A stretch of DNA of 64,000 bases from Viola odorata (Eukaryota; Streptophyta; Magnoliopsida; Malpighiales; Violaceae), in the NCBI GenBank assembly GCA_963691705.1, contig OY829542.1, positions 54,229,002 through 54,293,001 of the forward strand, given 5' to 3'. Within the stretch, counting starts at the first letter, position 1, and the number at the start of each line of letters is the position of its first letter. Below, piece after piece: positions 11,127 to 22,121 of this stretch. The position numbers were made by a program, and so were the translations under genes. The notes below the pieces were generated by a model. The model ran no database searches and had not been told where the DNA came from. It saw only the letters and a list, made by a program, of their open reading frames with translations.

Positions 11127-14068
11127 GTCTTAGCCACGAGCTTGGCCAAGCCGCAGGCCAAGCTGAACCACAGGATCCAAACATGGCAGAAAATCAACAA
11201 GAGCCAACCATGAGGGAATTGAATAGGACAGCAGAACAGGAAACCTTTTCCTGTATTAACTTACTAGTTGTAGCGAATGATTGGTCTATAAAGACTAATA
11301 TGGTGGCCAATCTCCCTAAATTATATGACCATTCGAATGAAAATCCGTTCAACCATCTAAGGAATTTACATGTTCAATGTGATATCATGAAACCTGCTGC
11401 AGTGAACATACAAAGAGCAAAACTGAAGTCCTTCCTATGTTCTCTTGAAGGGGCAACCCAAAATTGGTTTTACAGCTTGCCGCACAACACCGTCAACACG
11501 TGGGCTGAGATGTCTAATATATTCCTCAACAAATTTTGGAATGGGACAAAGGCAGGGACAGCCAGGAAGAACATGGTTGCTGTTTTGCAAAGAAGCAACG
11601 AGAGTTTCAGTGAATATCACCAAAGGTTTCGTGAGTTGCAAGAGGTTTTTCCCACCCATGGAGTTGCAGATCAAACGATGATCTAGTATTTTTATGATGG
11701 GATGCTTCCGAGCAGCAAAGAAAAAGTGGATGCAGCAGCTAGTGGAGCGTTGCAAGACCTGACTGTTACAAGGGCCAAACTGTTACTTCAAACAATGGTA
11801 GATAATTGCCAAAACAATCTCGTTTCAGAAAAAAATTCTATTCCTTCCACTCTTAATGCTATTAATGTTGAACAAAGGTTGAATGAATTAACTGACATGG
11901 TTAAAAATATTTCTGTTAACATTATAGGTACAAAGCCAACAGGAGTTCTAGAACAGGTAGCCATGGTTTGTGGAATATGCCAACAACAGGATCACCTAAC
12001 CCACAATTGCTACATGGTACAACATCCAGGTGATCCAGTCCAGATGAATGCAGCATACGGATACAACCAGGGGCAACAATTCCCCATTAATTTCCAACAT
12101 TCTATGCCGCACCCTCCACAACAGAATCTTGGCCTACGTCTAGGCCAAGCTCCTGGTCAAGCTCCTGTACCGCAGTTACCGCCTGCTCCTCAACCTCTGT
12201 AAATTGCTGGCCCACCTATGGAAGAGACTCTCCAAAAGTTCATGATAGCAACCCAGTCCAGCCTAGTAGAGATGCAGAAACAGATCGCTCAATTGTCACA
12301 AAAACAGCAGCCTGACCAAGGCAGATTATCCATGCACAATGTGAGTGCTATGCATCTCAGAAGTGGAAGTGTGATAAAGAAGTTGGACGATGAGGAAGAA
12401 GATGAAGAGGATGAGGAAATCCAAACAGAACCGATCTTGGCTAAGCCCATGGCCAAGCTCAACATTCCAGAAAAAACAGCAAAGAAAGAACCAGTCTTGG
12501 CCAAGCCCTTGGCCAAGCCAGGTAAGAAAGTCGTATCTCAAGAAGAGATAGAAATTCCACCTCCTTTCCCTCCTAGGTCTGCAAAGACTAAAAGGGAGAA
12601 AATGCAACAGGAATTTATGAACATTTTTGGAAAAATTGCTGTCAATATTCCTATGCTTGATTTAATTGCTAAAGTTCCTAGTTATGCTAAATACCTTTAA
12701 AAATTGTGCAGTAGTAGGAAGAAACTTGCAGGAGAAGGGAGAATAAACGTGACTCAGAATGTATCTGCAATCCTACAGGCAAAACGTCCAGAAAAATGCG
12801 AGGATCAAGGCACTTTTACAATTCCATGCAAAATAGGTAACCAACAAGTGGAAAAAGCTTTATGCGACTTGGGAGCAGGTATCAATGTGATGTCTTTTTC
12901 TGAGTATAAAAAATTGAACATTGGTATCATGAAAGAAACTAGGGTAGTAATTCAACTTGTTGACGGATCTGTTATACTCCCTAAAGGAATTGTGAAAAAT
13001 GTATTGGTGCAGGTGAATGATTTTATTTATCCTGTAGACTTTTATATTGTGGAGATGAACACTAACCTACCTTCCAACTTGACGGATGTGCTGTTAGGAA
13101 GGTCATTCCTAAGAACAGCAAGAGCTAAAATTGATGTGTATCATGGACGTATTACCTTAGAATATTGTGGTACAACAATAAAGTTTGACATGCATGATGC
13201 CAACAAAAATCCTAATAAAATGCATAGTGACAACTTTGTGGACATCCTTGGACATGATACTGATAAGAGTTATGAATCAAATGCAACTTACCCTTCTGAT
13301 GGTGTTCTTAGCAGGGGAAATTCGGATGAAAAGTTGAAGGAAGAAGAATTTGTGGCTAATGATGGTTTGCAAGACATTGTTTTTGATCTTGAATTTTTTG
13401 AACCAAATACTGATATTTATAACAGCCATGAATTACCAAAAGTTTATCCTAAGCTTCCACCTTCAAGTGTGCAGGAACCAGAAATTGAGCTTAAAAGCAG
13501 TCTTGGCCTCGAGCTTGGCCAAGCCGTAGGCCAAGATTCATCTCTGCCAGCTAGCCCACCCAAAGCCATGGACTGGTGGACTAACCATCTTCTCAAGATG
13601 TTTCCTACTGTCCACAGTAGCCAAAACTCACCTTTTGTGATGCAGGGACGACAGAATTATGAGCTGGAACAACCTCCCGACCCATTCAAATTTATACCTT
13701 TAGAGGATGTCCAAGGAATGCCACCCAAAGGTCCTGTCAAGCTTAGAGCATGGAGCGAATTTGGGAAAGTTTCTTGATAAGAAATCCATGGCAATGTCGA
13801 GCCCAAGACAAAAAATAAGGGCTTTGCGTGGGAGGCAACCCATGTTTTTATTTCCATTTTTTTTTTTTTTTCGTGAAAAAAGTTCAGAGGTATTTCGTTG
13901 ATCCACCTTTCATTCTTTATGCTTGTTTCCAGGGCTGCTGCAGCGCTAGGAAGGCATTCATATCAGGGAAAAATTCAGCTTCGGCGGTTGTCTTGGCCAA
14001 GACATTTTTCCAGAACCAGCCAAGCAGCCCCTCCAGTTGCGGATCTAGGCCAAACACCAGGCCAAGAT
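11127..14068 (+). repeat. Dispersed paired motif CTTGGCC(N8)GGCCAAG, internal copies
   Basis: Internal copies occur at 11127-11164 (three GGCC-type cores), 12126-12158 (three), 12434-12459, 12494-12519, 13500-13537 (three) and 14043-14068, with a damaged copy from 13990. Each is a 9-bp arm, 8-bp loop and 9-bp arm, and neighbouring GGCC cores are exactly 12 bp apart. Perfect arms are GTCTTGGCC / GGCCAAGAC; other copies use AGCTTGGCC or ATCTTGGCC. LTR copies are listed with the LTRs. Copies lie both inside and outside the coding frame. Confidence 0.85.
11183..13777 (+). pseudogene. gag-protease polyprotein, three in-frame stops
   Basis: One continuous frame of 865 codons broken only by stops at 11684 (TAG), 12200 (TAA) and 12698 (TAA), with no frameshift. 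The first third is a plant retrotransposon gag domain (LKSFLCSLEGATQNWF, then FLNKFW and YHQRFRELQ). At about 11968-12009 is a CCHC zinc knuckle (CGICQQQDHLTHNC). The acidic and Lys-rich linker follows. From about 12810 comes a retropepsin-type aspartic protease with the active-site stretch CDLGAGINVMS and the later VLLGRSFLRTARA. The chain ends KLRAWSEFGKVS without any reverse transcriptase. The frame is also open upstream back to 11120, just after a pyrimidine-rich stretch ending TTTTGCAG, so an intron acceptor and an upstream start are possible. The stops are simple base changes, so relatives may have an intact version. Confidence 0.85.
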
Positions 14069-15146
14069 CCTAACATTCCAGCACCTTGATCTGCCCTCAG
14101 GTCGTGTCGTTTCCCTTCCTTTTTCCTTTCTGTTTTTATTTGTCTCTCCACACAATAAGGACATTGTGTCTTTTAAGTGTGGGGAGGGTGTCAGTTGTGA
14201 GAGTCTGTTTTGTGTTTTGTTATGAATATTAATTGATATTTTTTGATATTTTTGAGTCAGTTTTTGCGTTTTTGCGTTTTTCTTTTTGCATAAGTATGCC
14301 CAGTCTTGAGTCTATTTTGTATGAATTTTTGTTCTTTTCTTTTTATGTTTGTTTGAGTCTGTCTTTATGAGTGTACACCGCCCCAGTTTTTAACTTAGGC
14401 TGTTTAGTCAACCACTGAAATTGCAAGTAGACACTTGTCTAGGCGGAACAATGCTTTAGTAACAGGGAAGCGAATGAGCGTAACTTGATCAATGCGTAAG
14501 GGGCATATTATCTAATGTCACCCAAATAAACACTATCCACATGGTCTAAAGGACGTCTAGCTTAAACCTTAACGAACATTTGGGTGACAAGGCTTGTTGC
14601 GTCTGATTTGAGTGTGCTGTTATATCTGTTTTGGTGTGAGGCATAAAAAGGTGCTGGAATGTCATAGCAGAATATAGCAAAGGTGGAAGTTTTGGGTGCC
14701 CAAAAAGAACAAGCTCTGTCTATATTTGATGCCTGTAAAAATGCAAAGGGCGCACGATAAGTCTGTAAAAATACAAAGGACATAGAAAAAGAAAACTGCT
14801 GAAAATGATTTAAATGACACTAGTCTTTAGGCACGTTTGGATAGAATAGCACTCGGTGGGACTCAAATCTGTGGTGAGTTTTGACCCCTATACATTATAA
14901 ACAAAATCTAGTAGGATGTCTTGATACCATTTGGATGAGGTTTGTTTAGGATATTGATTTGTCCTTGTTAGTCTAGCATTGGGTCGCTTAGGGAAGTGTC
15001 TTGGTAAATTCAGTGGTAGGGTAAACAACTAAAAGGAGAACTCTGGGGTTATGGTGTCTATTCTGTTTTGCCATGTTTATTTGTTTTGTTTGTATGTCTT
15101 TGAGTCTGTATGCTTGGGGGCAAGCATAGTTTAAGTGTGGGGAATT
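13778..15146 (+). other. 3' non-coding part of the element with two polypurine-tract-like sites
   Basis: No credible ORF. GTGGGAGGCAACCCATG near 13828 resembles a sequence found after pol in many Athila/Tat elements. A TTTTAAGTGTGGGGAGGG tract lies at 14171-14188. The true 3' tract (TTTAAGTGTGGGGAATT, ending 15146) lies directly before the LTR, behind a small hairpin TGCTTGGGGGCAAGCA at 15111-15126. Confidence 0.7.
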
Positions 15147-16399
15147 TGATTACATTGCATTTCATCATTTTTTACTATCCATTTACTTGTTATTTGGGCA
15201 GTAAAACTACTGATTTATCTTTAATTTCCCATGCTTTTCCCAGTTCTGGTCTGGAGGCAATTTATGAAGAATCTGATTTTTGAAGAGCTGAAGCTAATTT
15301 TCAGAGTCTTGGCCTAGCGTTTGGCCTAGACTCCTCCACATTCGAAGTATCGTGCACCAGATCGTCTTGGCCAAGACTCCGGCCAAGACTCATCCGCTGA
15401 AGAGCAATCATGAGCAGCAGCGTTGGGCCTTGCGAGCTGGCAAATCACAGCTGTCCAGCGAGAAAGAGAAGGATCAAGAAGATATTTATTTAAGAATCCT
15501 ATCAAGGATCTCCTTCCATCTTTATATATTTTAAATTCCTATTTTTATTCAAAACAAATCAGGATAATTGTTTAGGAGATTATTTAGGAGATTGAGTTGG
15601 AGAAGGACAGAGGAGTTTTAGCTTACTTATAGCTGAATTGGTCCTCCTCTTCGAAGGCTCTCTTCTTCTTCCCCAATTTCGACATTGATATACTTTTGCT
15701 CCTTGAATTTAATTCACGGATTTATTTTTATGCAATTAAATATTTTTATTATTCATTCATGAGTACATCTAGCTAATCACCATTCTTGGTAAGAGCTTGA
15801 GGGCTATGTTTCTTATATTTCGTGAGATCTAATTACTCTTAATAATCTCTATCTTTGTAATTATTTATTTTCTGGTTTCTTTACTTCCTTGTTTAAGTTT
15901 AAAACTGACAATTCAGATTTTAGCTTGGGAGACCCAGTTAAATGAATAATACAACTCAGACCCGATTGACAACCGTGGGCCTCGACTGACAACCGAGGGT
16001 AAACTTGAGTTGGGCGTTGTCTTATCCACAGCAGCGCTGCAAATATAGAGATGAACACCATTGAATCAGTGATCGAATCATAAGAACATAGCCCGTTCAT
16101 GCTCTTACCGGGAACCTTCTTTTTACTGTTTTCAATCTTGACCCCCTGTCTTGGCCAAACCATTGACCAAGACTGTTTTGAACTATTTAATTGCTTTTGC
16201 TTTTGTTTTAATTTTCAGAATCAACCAACCAAACTCAGTGACGAGGAAGTCAACCAAGAACTACAAATCCCCCGAAGTCTCTATGGACGATCCTTTTACC
16301 ACCATCTACAAGTTCCTTGTGGACAAGTGATAAGTTGTATTTCTACCCCTTTTTTATATCTATTATACACTTATATTTGACGTGCTCGACACGCGATCA
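15147..16399 (+). repeat. 3' LTR of the gag-protease element
   Basis: The same length as the 5' LTR, beginning TGATTACATTGC directly after the purine tract and ending CACGCGATCA before the CCCTC duplication. The paired motif recurs at 15306-15331, 15364-15389 and 16148-16173. Confidence 0.92.
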
Positions 16400-17040
16400 C
16401 CCTCACACAGCTATCATCCCAAGTTGGATGTCGACTTGCGCTTCCTCTACCAGCAATGATGTTGACTCGGGCTAACTTCTAATTGGGTTGTGCGTTTGGG
16501 CTGAAAGTTGGTCCAACATGAGCTAACATCCTCAATTGTAGGAAACAAGGTCGATCGCTTACGTCTGACCTTCTGAGTCCGGACCGTCTCCAACACAGTC
16601 GCTTGTTGTATCTGCGCGTTGACTTCTTGGGTGCGAGAATGTCACCATAGCCCATCTGACGATCTAGATGTGCAAACGTCTCCATACTTAGTCCCGATGC
16701 AGATAACACCTCAAACTGTCTAGTGAGGCTCATAGATCCCCGGTCGGAACCTCTCTTCCATGAAATGGCTCGGCTAGACATTCCTGACGCGTCCGTTGGC
16801 GCACTAGCATCCAATATGAGTATCCCTCGCCCTGTGGCTCGAACTGGCAGTGCCTCTGGCTCCGTCTCCATGCTTAGAGATTGTTGTAACCTCTCTTGAT
16901 GTTTCGTGACATCCTTGGCTCGACGTCCTGGTCCGATTGGCCCTAGCGGCATGGCACGGGCGCGTGTGACGTGCGATGGGGTTAGAACCATATCATATGT
17001 CTCATCTTAAGTTTAGGGTAAGACCATAATATGAGGATAG
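16400..17040 (-). mobile_element. Remnant of an older minus-strand retroelement (second part)
   Basis: Continuation of 9200-9790 beyond the inserted element. It has an open frame of 170 codons on the - strand (16479-16991) with a TRARA stretch near its start, reminiscent of sequences at polyprotein ends of some Ty3/gypsy elements, but no domain I can name. GC content is higher than in the flanks, consistent with old element coding sequence. Confidence 0.3.
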
Positions 17041-17292
17041 TGATAATTTTGATACATGTACTCGTTCAAAATAATTATTTTTATACTATAATATTATGTG
17101 TTCGTTATCTGTTTTTTTTTTAATAAGCTGAAGATTTATTTATTGGCAGTCATAGAAAATATGACTAAGAAAGAAAGGAGGACAGAAGCACAAGAAAACA
17201 GAAAAAAAGATAGGAAGGAAAGCTGCTGCCAATCCCAAAACAGCTGGGATCGCCCAGCACACCCTAAAAAAAAACTAAGCCTACTTACCTCC

Positions 17293-20200
17293 TCATTGGC
17301 CATTAATTCCCCACGAAAGAAGCCAAGATGGGGTAGCTAAAATTGTGTTCAAATAGTAGGGAAACTTACTGTCCTTACTACGGAGCCATCTGTGCCACAA
17401 GGAGTAAATAAAATTGATTGTGCGCCTCTGACAGCAAACTCCTTGCTGGAAAACCACATGATTACGTTGCTTCCAAATGCTCCAAATTACCACATAGAAT
17501 AGGGGTCTCTACAGACGATCAATCTCAGCTCCCTTTCTAGGACACAACTCCCCCCAAACGTGCCATATATCTCCTAACGTTCCTGGCTGACACCAAGTCA
17601 CTCCCAACCAGCTCATAATATAGTCCCAACAGCCCTTAGCTGCATCACAATGAAGGAGCAGATGAGATACAGTCTCTGAGGCTGAGTTACACATAGGGCA
17701 TCTTTTCCTTTCCTCCTCAATCACGCCTCTCTGCCATAAAAATTCTCTAGTAACTATACGCTCTTGAAGCGCCAACCACATGAAAAACTCTACACGGTAA
17801 GGCACCTGATTCATCCAGCAAGCCTTGAGAATAGGACTCGGCTCGTGGATTAGCTCTTTGAATGCCTCATACCAAGAACGAACAGAGAAATTTCTAGAAT
17901 TTCCAGGCTGCCAATATGGAATATCTGCAACCTCCGCACTACGTGGCTGCGGAAGACTACCCTTCAAGCTCTCCCACTCTTCAGATTCCCACTCAAAGAG
18001 CTTGCGACGCCACTGCATTTGCCAAACCCAGACGCCAGTGCTAAAGATCCCGCAATCCCCGATTTTCCCTTGTTGCTTGGTAGACACTCGATAAAGACGG
18101 GGATGCACAAGCGTTAGAGGTTTCCTGTTGACCCACTGGTCCCACCAGAAGGATGTATTACTCCCATTCCCAACCTTCATCTCCACCTGAGCTGACCAGA
18201 AGTCAAAGTAGTCGCCTCCTCGACCAAACAAGCGCATGATGTCATGCCAAACCACGGAGTACTTTCTCGTCACCACCTTCCACAAATCTCCAAGGCTCTC
18301 TATACCATATTGCTTATGTATCAGAGTTGCCCAAAGCTTCTCACTTCCTTTACCCAAATCCCAAACCCATTTAAAAAGATGCGCGACATTCCTACTCCCA
18401 AGCCACTTAATTCATATGAGCGAGTAATCTTCTTCCAACTTACCTTGGCCAACCCCCGCTTTTGATCTTGACCACTCCACATAAATCTCCTCATGATCCC
18501 TTCACATTGCCGAATGACACTCTTAGGCATACAATAGATTGACATGTTATAGATGGGGATGCTCGATAACCCTGCCTTTATAAGCGTAACTCTTCCTCCC
18601 ACCGAAAGTAAGTGACCTTTCCAAGTAGCCAACTTACTCCGCATTCTCTGAACTAGGAATTGCCAACTAGAAACTCTTCTAGGATTAAAACCAACGTATG
18701 ACCCAAGGTACTTGAACTGCAGCGTTTCATATCTGCAGCCCGCCCTCTTAGCTAAACAGCCACCTACCTCCTCACTCATATTCACTCCAACCAAGCTGCT
18801 TTTATGAAAATTCACCTTGAGGCCCGAAAATGCCTCAAACCAGCGAAGCGTCCCCTTGACCCCCTGAATCTCGTTCTCATCATTGTTTACAAACACAAGC
18901 GTGTCGTCTGCAAACTGCAAGTGGCTAACATTCCAATCTAGTTGATCGTTGCCTATGCCTTTCAAGACCCCTACCTCTACTGCTCTGGTAAACAGACAAT
19001 GAATCCCTTCCGCCGCTATGTTGAAGAGGAAAGGAGACATGCTACAACCCTGACGTAAACCACGCCCAACCCCAAATTAATCCGTTGGCGAACCATTTAT
19101 CAGAACCGACACTTTATTCGTACTAATGCACTGTATTATCCAGCCCCTCCACTTTGCTCCAAATCCCATGTGTTCCATCACGTCGGCCAAGTAACTCCAC
19201 TCTACCGAATCATATGCTTTTTTGAAATCCAGTTTAAACAGCATCCCCTGACGTTTTGTCTCCTTCAAAAAATGCACTACCTCGTTGGCAGTCATGACAC
19301 AGTCTAAAGTCTACTTACCACGCATAAAACCATGTCGAACCTCACTGACTACACTCCCAATCACTCCACTGAGTCTTCCTGCGAGGACCTTGGAAATTAT
19401 CTTATAGTAACTACTAACTAAACTGATCGGGCGATAATCCCCAAATCTTTTAGCTGTTGCAGTCTTAGGTATAAGGGTCAGGAAGGAAGAGTTCGCCCCT
19501 TTCGGAAAGGTACCCGTCCCAAAAAAAACCCTGTATCAGAGTGCACATATCAGGACCTACAACATCCCAAGCATTCTGAATAAATGAAAGCGAATAGCCA
19601 TCTGGTCCTGGTGTTTTGTTCCCGTCACAGCTCCAAACCGCTTCTAGAATCTCTGTCGTAGACACCTCGTGCTCCAACCAATCCGCCTCTTCCATTCTTA
19701 GTTTTTTAAACCCCAAGTCTTGCATATAGGGTCGATCCCAATTAACAACCTTGAAAAAAGTAGAGTAATACCGAGCAGCGGCCTGCTTGACTGCCGTTGG
19801 GTCATTCAGACGACCTTCTGAAGATACAATCTCGTTGATACTTTGTTTCATGGCTGTAACCTTGGGCATTCGGTGGAAGTAGCTGGTGTTGCGATCTCCT
19901 TGCGTGTCCCACTTCAGTCTATTTTTCTGTTGCCAAAACCTGTCCACTCGACCCTGTTGTTCCCAAATCTCGTTACCAAGACTCAGTTTCTCACTGTTTT
20001 CCTCCTCCGTTAGCTGTCTCTCATCTGCTAACCTCTCTAACTTATCTGCTCTTTCCTGAAGTCCCACTAGGCGCACCTCTACTTGCCCATAAACTTCCTT
20101 ATTCCAACTTTTTATTTTTTCCTTCATCCATCTCATTTTCTGAATTACTCTGCATTCACCTGGGAACTCCAAACCTGCTTGTTCCCACCAGCCTATCACA

Positions 20201-20979
20201 CACCCTCTAAACCTCTCGTCTTCCCACCATATCCCCTGATCCCTAAAAGGCTTAGGTCCCCAATCGACACAGACTTGTCGCAAAAATAAGGGAGTATGGT
20301 CTGACCTATTCCTGCTTAAAGCAGTGAGGTGTCCATCCCCAATATACGGCAACCACTCAGCTTGGATCATAACCCGGTCTAATCTACTTCTACACACTGC
20401 ATTGGCCCATGTATAGCGTCTGCCAACCAACAATAAATCCTGAAACCGACATCTTTCCACCCATTCCTGAAAGCTGACCATCCCCTGAGAATACCCTTCG
20501 CAATTCGTTCTATCCGAAGGCCTTAAAATCTCATTGAAATCCCCTCATATCAATACTGGAATACCCCTCGTTTCTATCAATTGAGCAAGCGTACCCCATA
20601 ACTGCTCACGACGAGCAACCTCATTAGGAGCATAAATGTTCAATACTGCACACCTGAAATTCCCCTTGGTAAGCAAACCCTCAATCCATATATACCGATC
20701 CCCCACTTCTGAATGCAACAACTGAAAGGCCGCTGCATTCCACACACTTAGCAAGCCCCCAGAACGCCCTGTCGCGTGCGCTGCTGCCCACCGCACCTCC
20801 CTACTCCCCCACAAAGAATGAATAAAGAAATCATATATCCCTGATTTCTTGGTCTCCTGAATTAAACAAAAATCAAGCTTCTCTTTCAGAAAATTCCCGC
20901 TAATAAATTTCCTCTTCCTAACCGACTGTAACCCCCTACTATTCCAAGAAATCAATTGGACCATTGGAAAACTAGTCAC
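17293..20979 (-). pseudogene. LINE ORF2: endonuclease, reverse transcriptase, zf-RVT (copy 1)
   Basis: The conserved start is MVQLISWNSRGL (ATG at 20964; an upstream ATG at 20979 is in frame). The apurinic-type endonuclease has SWN, LIQETKK, IYAPNE, GDFNE and RSDHTPLFL. The reverse transcriptase has KLDFKKAYDSVEW, GLRQGCSMSPFLFN and catalytic FADDTLVFVN. The C-terminus has a zf-RVT-like Cys/His cluster (CPMCN...HLLLHCD) and ends in a WSIWKQRN block. Damage includes in-frame stops at 20545, 19306, 19077 and 17509, and frameshifts near 19520 (in an eight-A run) and near 18340. It is non-functional. Confidence 0.88.
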
Positions 20980-21033
20980 CCGCGGTCTCTCAGACTAGGC
21001 CCTGAGGTTGGCCACCTCAACCCCAAATCGTTC

Positions 21034-21418
21034 CTAATCAAATGCCCTCAAAGCTGACTCGTTTACTTGCTCAGTAATCGCAAGCATCCTGCCAACATTC
21101 CAAGTATCTGGGTCAATCATCGTGGCGTCTGCCAGCCTATTCATACGGCTAATTTCATCATCTTCTGCCCAAAAAATCCGTTCCCGCGATCCCAATGAAG
21201 AGGTCACTGTGGCCAGACTACCCGTTGGTCCCACCATTTTCTTGATCTTTCCCCCTCCCCGAGACATCGTGATTAGTGGGTAATTTAAATGTCCTAGATG
21301 GTTACTCTCTTCCGAAAGCTTTTGATCGCTCATGGTTTCCCCCTGTCGTTCTGCTACCGAGATGTCAACTCTCTCTACATCCGCTGCCTCCTCAAATAAA
21401 TCATCTCCCGACTCCCCC
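21034..21418 (-). pseudogene. LINE ORF1 C-terminal fragment (copy 1)
   Basis: The open - strand frame contains SRMNRLADATMIDPDTW and LAITEQVNESALRAFD, matching the C-terminus of ORF1 in the longer LINE at 49426-54969. Everything upstream, including the RRM-like start, is missing because of 5' truncation. It ends just upstream of ORF2. Confidence 0.8.
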
Positions 21419-21857
21419 TGTTCGTTATCTGTTGATGTGGATAATATTTTTAATTGTCAATTTTAATGACCACATGATAATATTGGTATTAATATTATCA
21501 CTTCTTTTAGTGAAAATTAGTACTTATGTCAGCTTCAAGCTAAAGTTTATAAAGTTCCCTTAAAAGGTCGGTTTGGCTCGAGGGGAATGATGATAAAACG
21601 TTGTTATTGATATGTAGGATATAGTTTGTTGTTCCATAACACAAACTCTTTCTTTATCTTGGCACTTATACTCCACTTGGGTCTGTCATTTCGTTTTCAT
21701 TCTACTAACTTTAGTGATTTTGTTAAATACACTTGATGCATCTAGCTAGTTACAACATATCGATGCAAAATAAGCTACCATTGTTGGCTTGGACCCATAA
21801 AAAAGTGCTCTTATATTCGAAATGCTAGTCATATTCATATAATATACACGTATATTG

Positions 21858-22121
21858 TACTCCCTCCGGTCTCCAAAATATGTCGTTTTAGCATTTGCTT
21901 TTACTGTTTCGGAACGTATCTTAAGACGGCCGGAACAGTCACTATTTGAGACAATTTTGCCCCGAATTTTTTCTCGGAAGTACGTTAAGGATTAACGTAC
22001 GTTCGAAAAAAAGTACGGAATTTTTTGGGGTTAAATAGTGCCTCATCCGGCCTCCTCGATATGTGTTTCCTACTGAATATTGGGATGCGAGGAAGACATT
22101 TATTGGAGACCAGAGGGAGTA
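21858..22121. mobile_element. Stowaway-like MITE, copy A
   Basis: 264 bp with ends TACTCCCTCCGGTCTCCA and, inverted, TACTCCCTCTGGTCTCCA, TA at both borders. The centre holds an inverted repeat TACGTTAA-GGA-TTAACGTA. It is non-coding. The middle is nearly identical to 24356-24619, but the outer ~35 bp beyond GG differ. Ends of the CTCCCTCCG type mark Tc1/mariner-related Stowaway elements. Confidence 0.82.

Larger units (their letters stand above)
9791..16399 (+). mobile_element. Ty3/gypsy (Athila/Tat-like) LTR element, gag-protease only, non-autonomous
   Basis: A complete element of 6609 bp. It has two 1253-bp LTRs (9791-11043, 15147-16399) that start TGAT and end ATCA, flanked by a perfect 5-bp target duplication CCCTC (9786-9790 and 16400-16404). 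A primer-binding site matching plant tRNA-Asp follows the left LTR and a purine tract precedes the right LTR. The body encodes gag and an aspartic protease only. Reverse transcriptase, RNase H and integrase are absent, with about 1.4 kb of non-coding sequence after the ORF. Such gag-only or gag-pro elements (compare TR-GAG/LARD-type) need a partner's enzymes. By hand count the LTRs differ at roughly 17 of 1253 positions, about 1.4%, so the insertion is recent. Confidence 0.93.
17114..21418 (-). mobile_element. L1-type LINE, 5'-truncated (copy 1)
   Basis: A 4.3-kb non-LTR retrotransposon on the - strand. The 3' end is a poly-A tail (the T run ending near 17121 on the + strand). A perfect 15-bp target duplication TGTTCGTTATCTGTT flanks it at 17099-17113 and 21419-21433; the last Ts merge with the tail. 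The 5' end falls within ORF1, as is usual for incomplete reverse transcription. It belongs to the same lineage as the LINEs at 49426 and 59081. Confidence 0.92.

Noticed and set aside
16479..16991. 170-codon minus-strand ORF as an independent gene
   Set aside because: No recognisable family, GC-rich element-like context and no intron or promoter signs; treated as part of an old retroelement.
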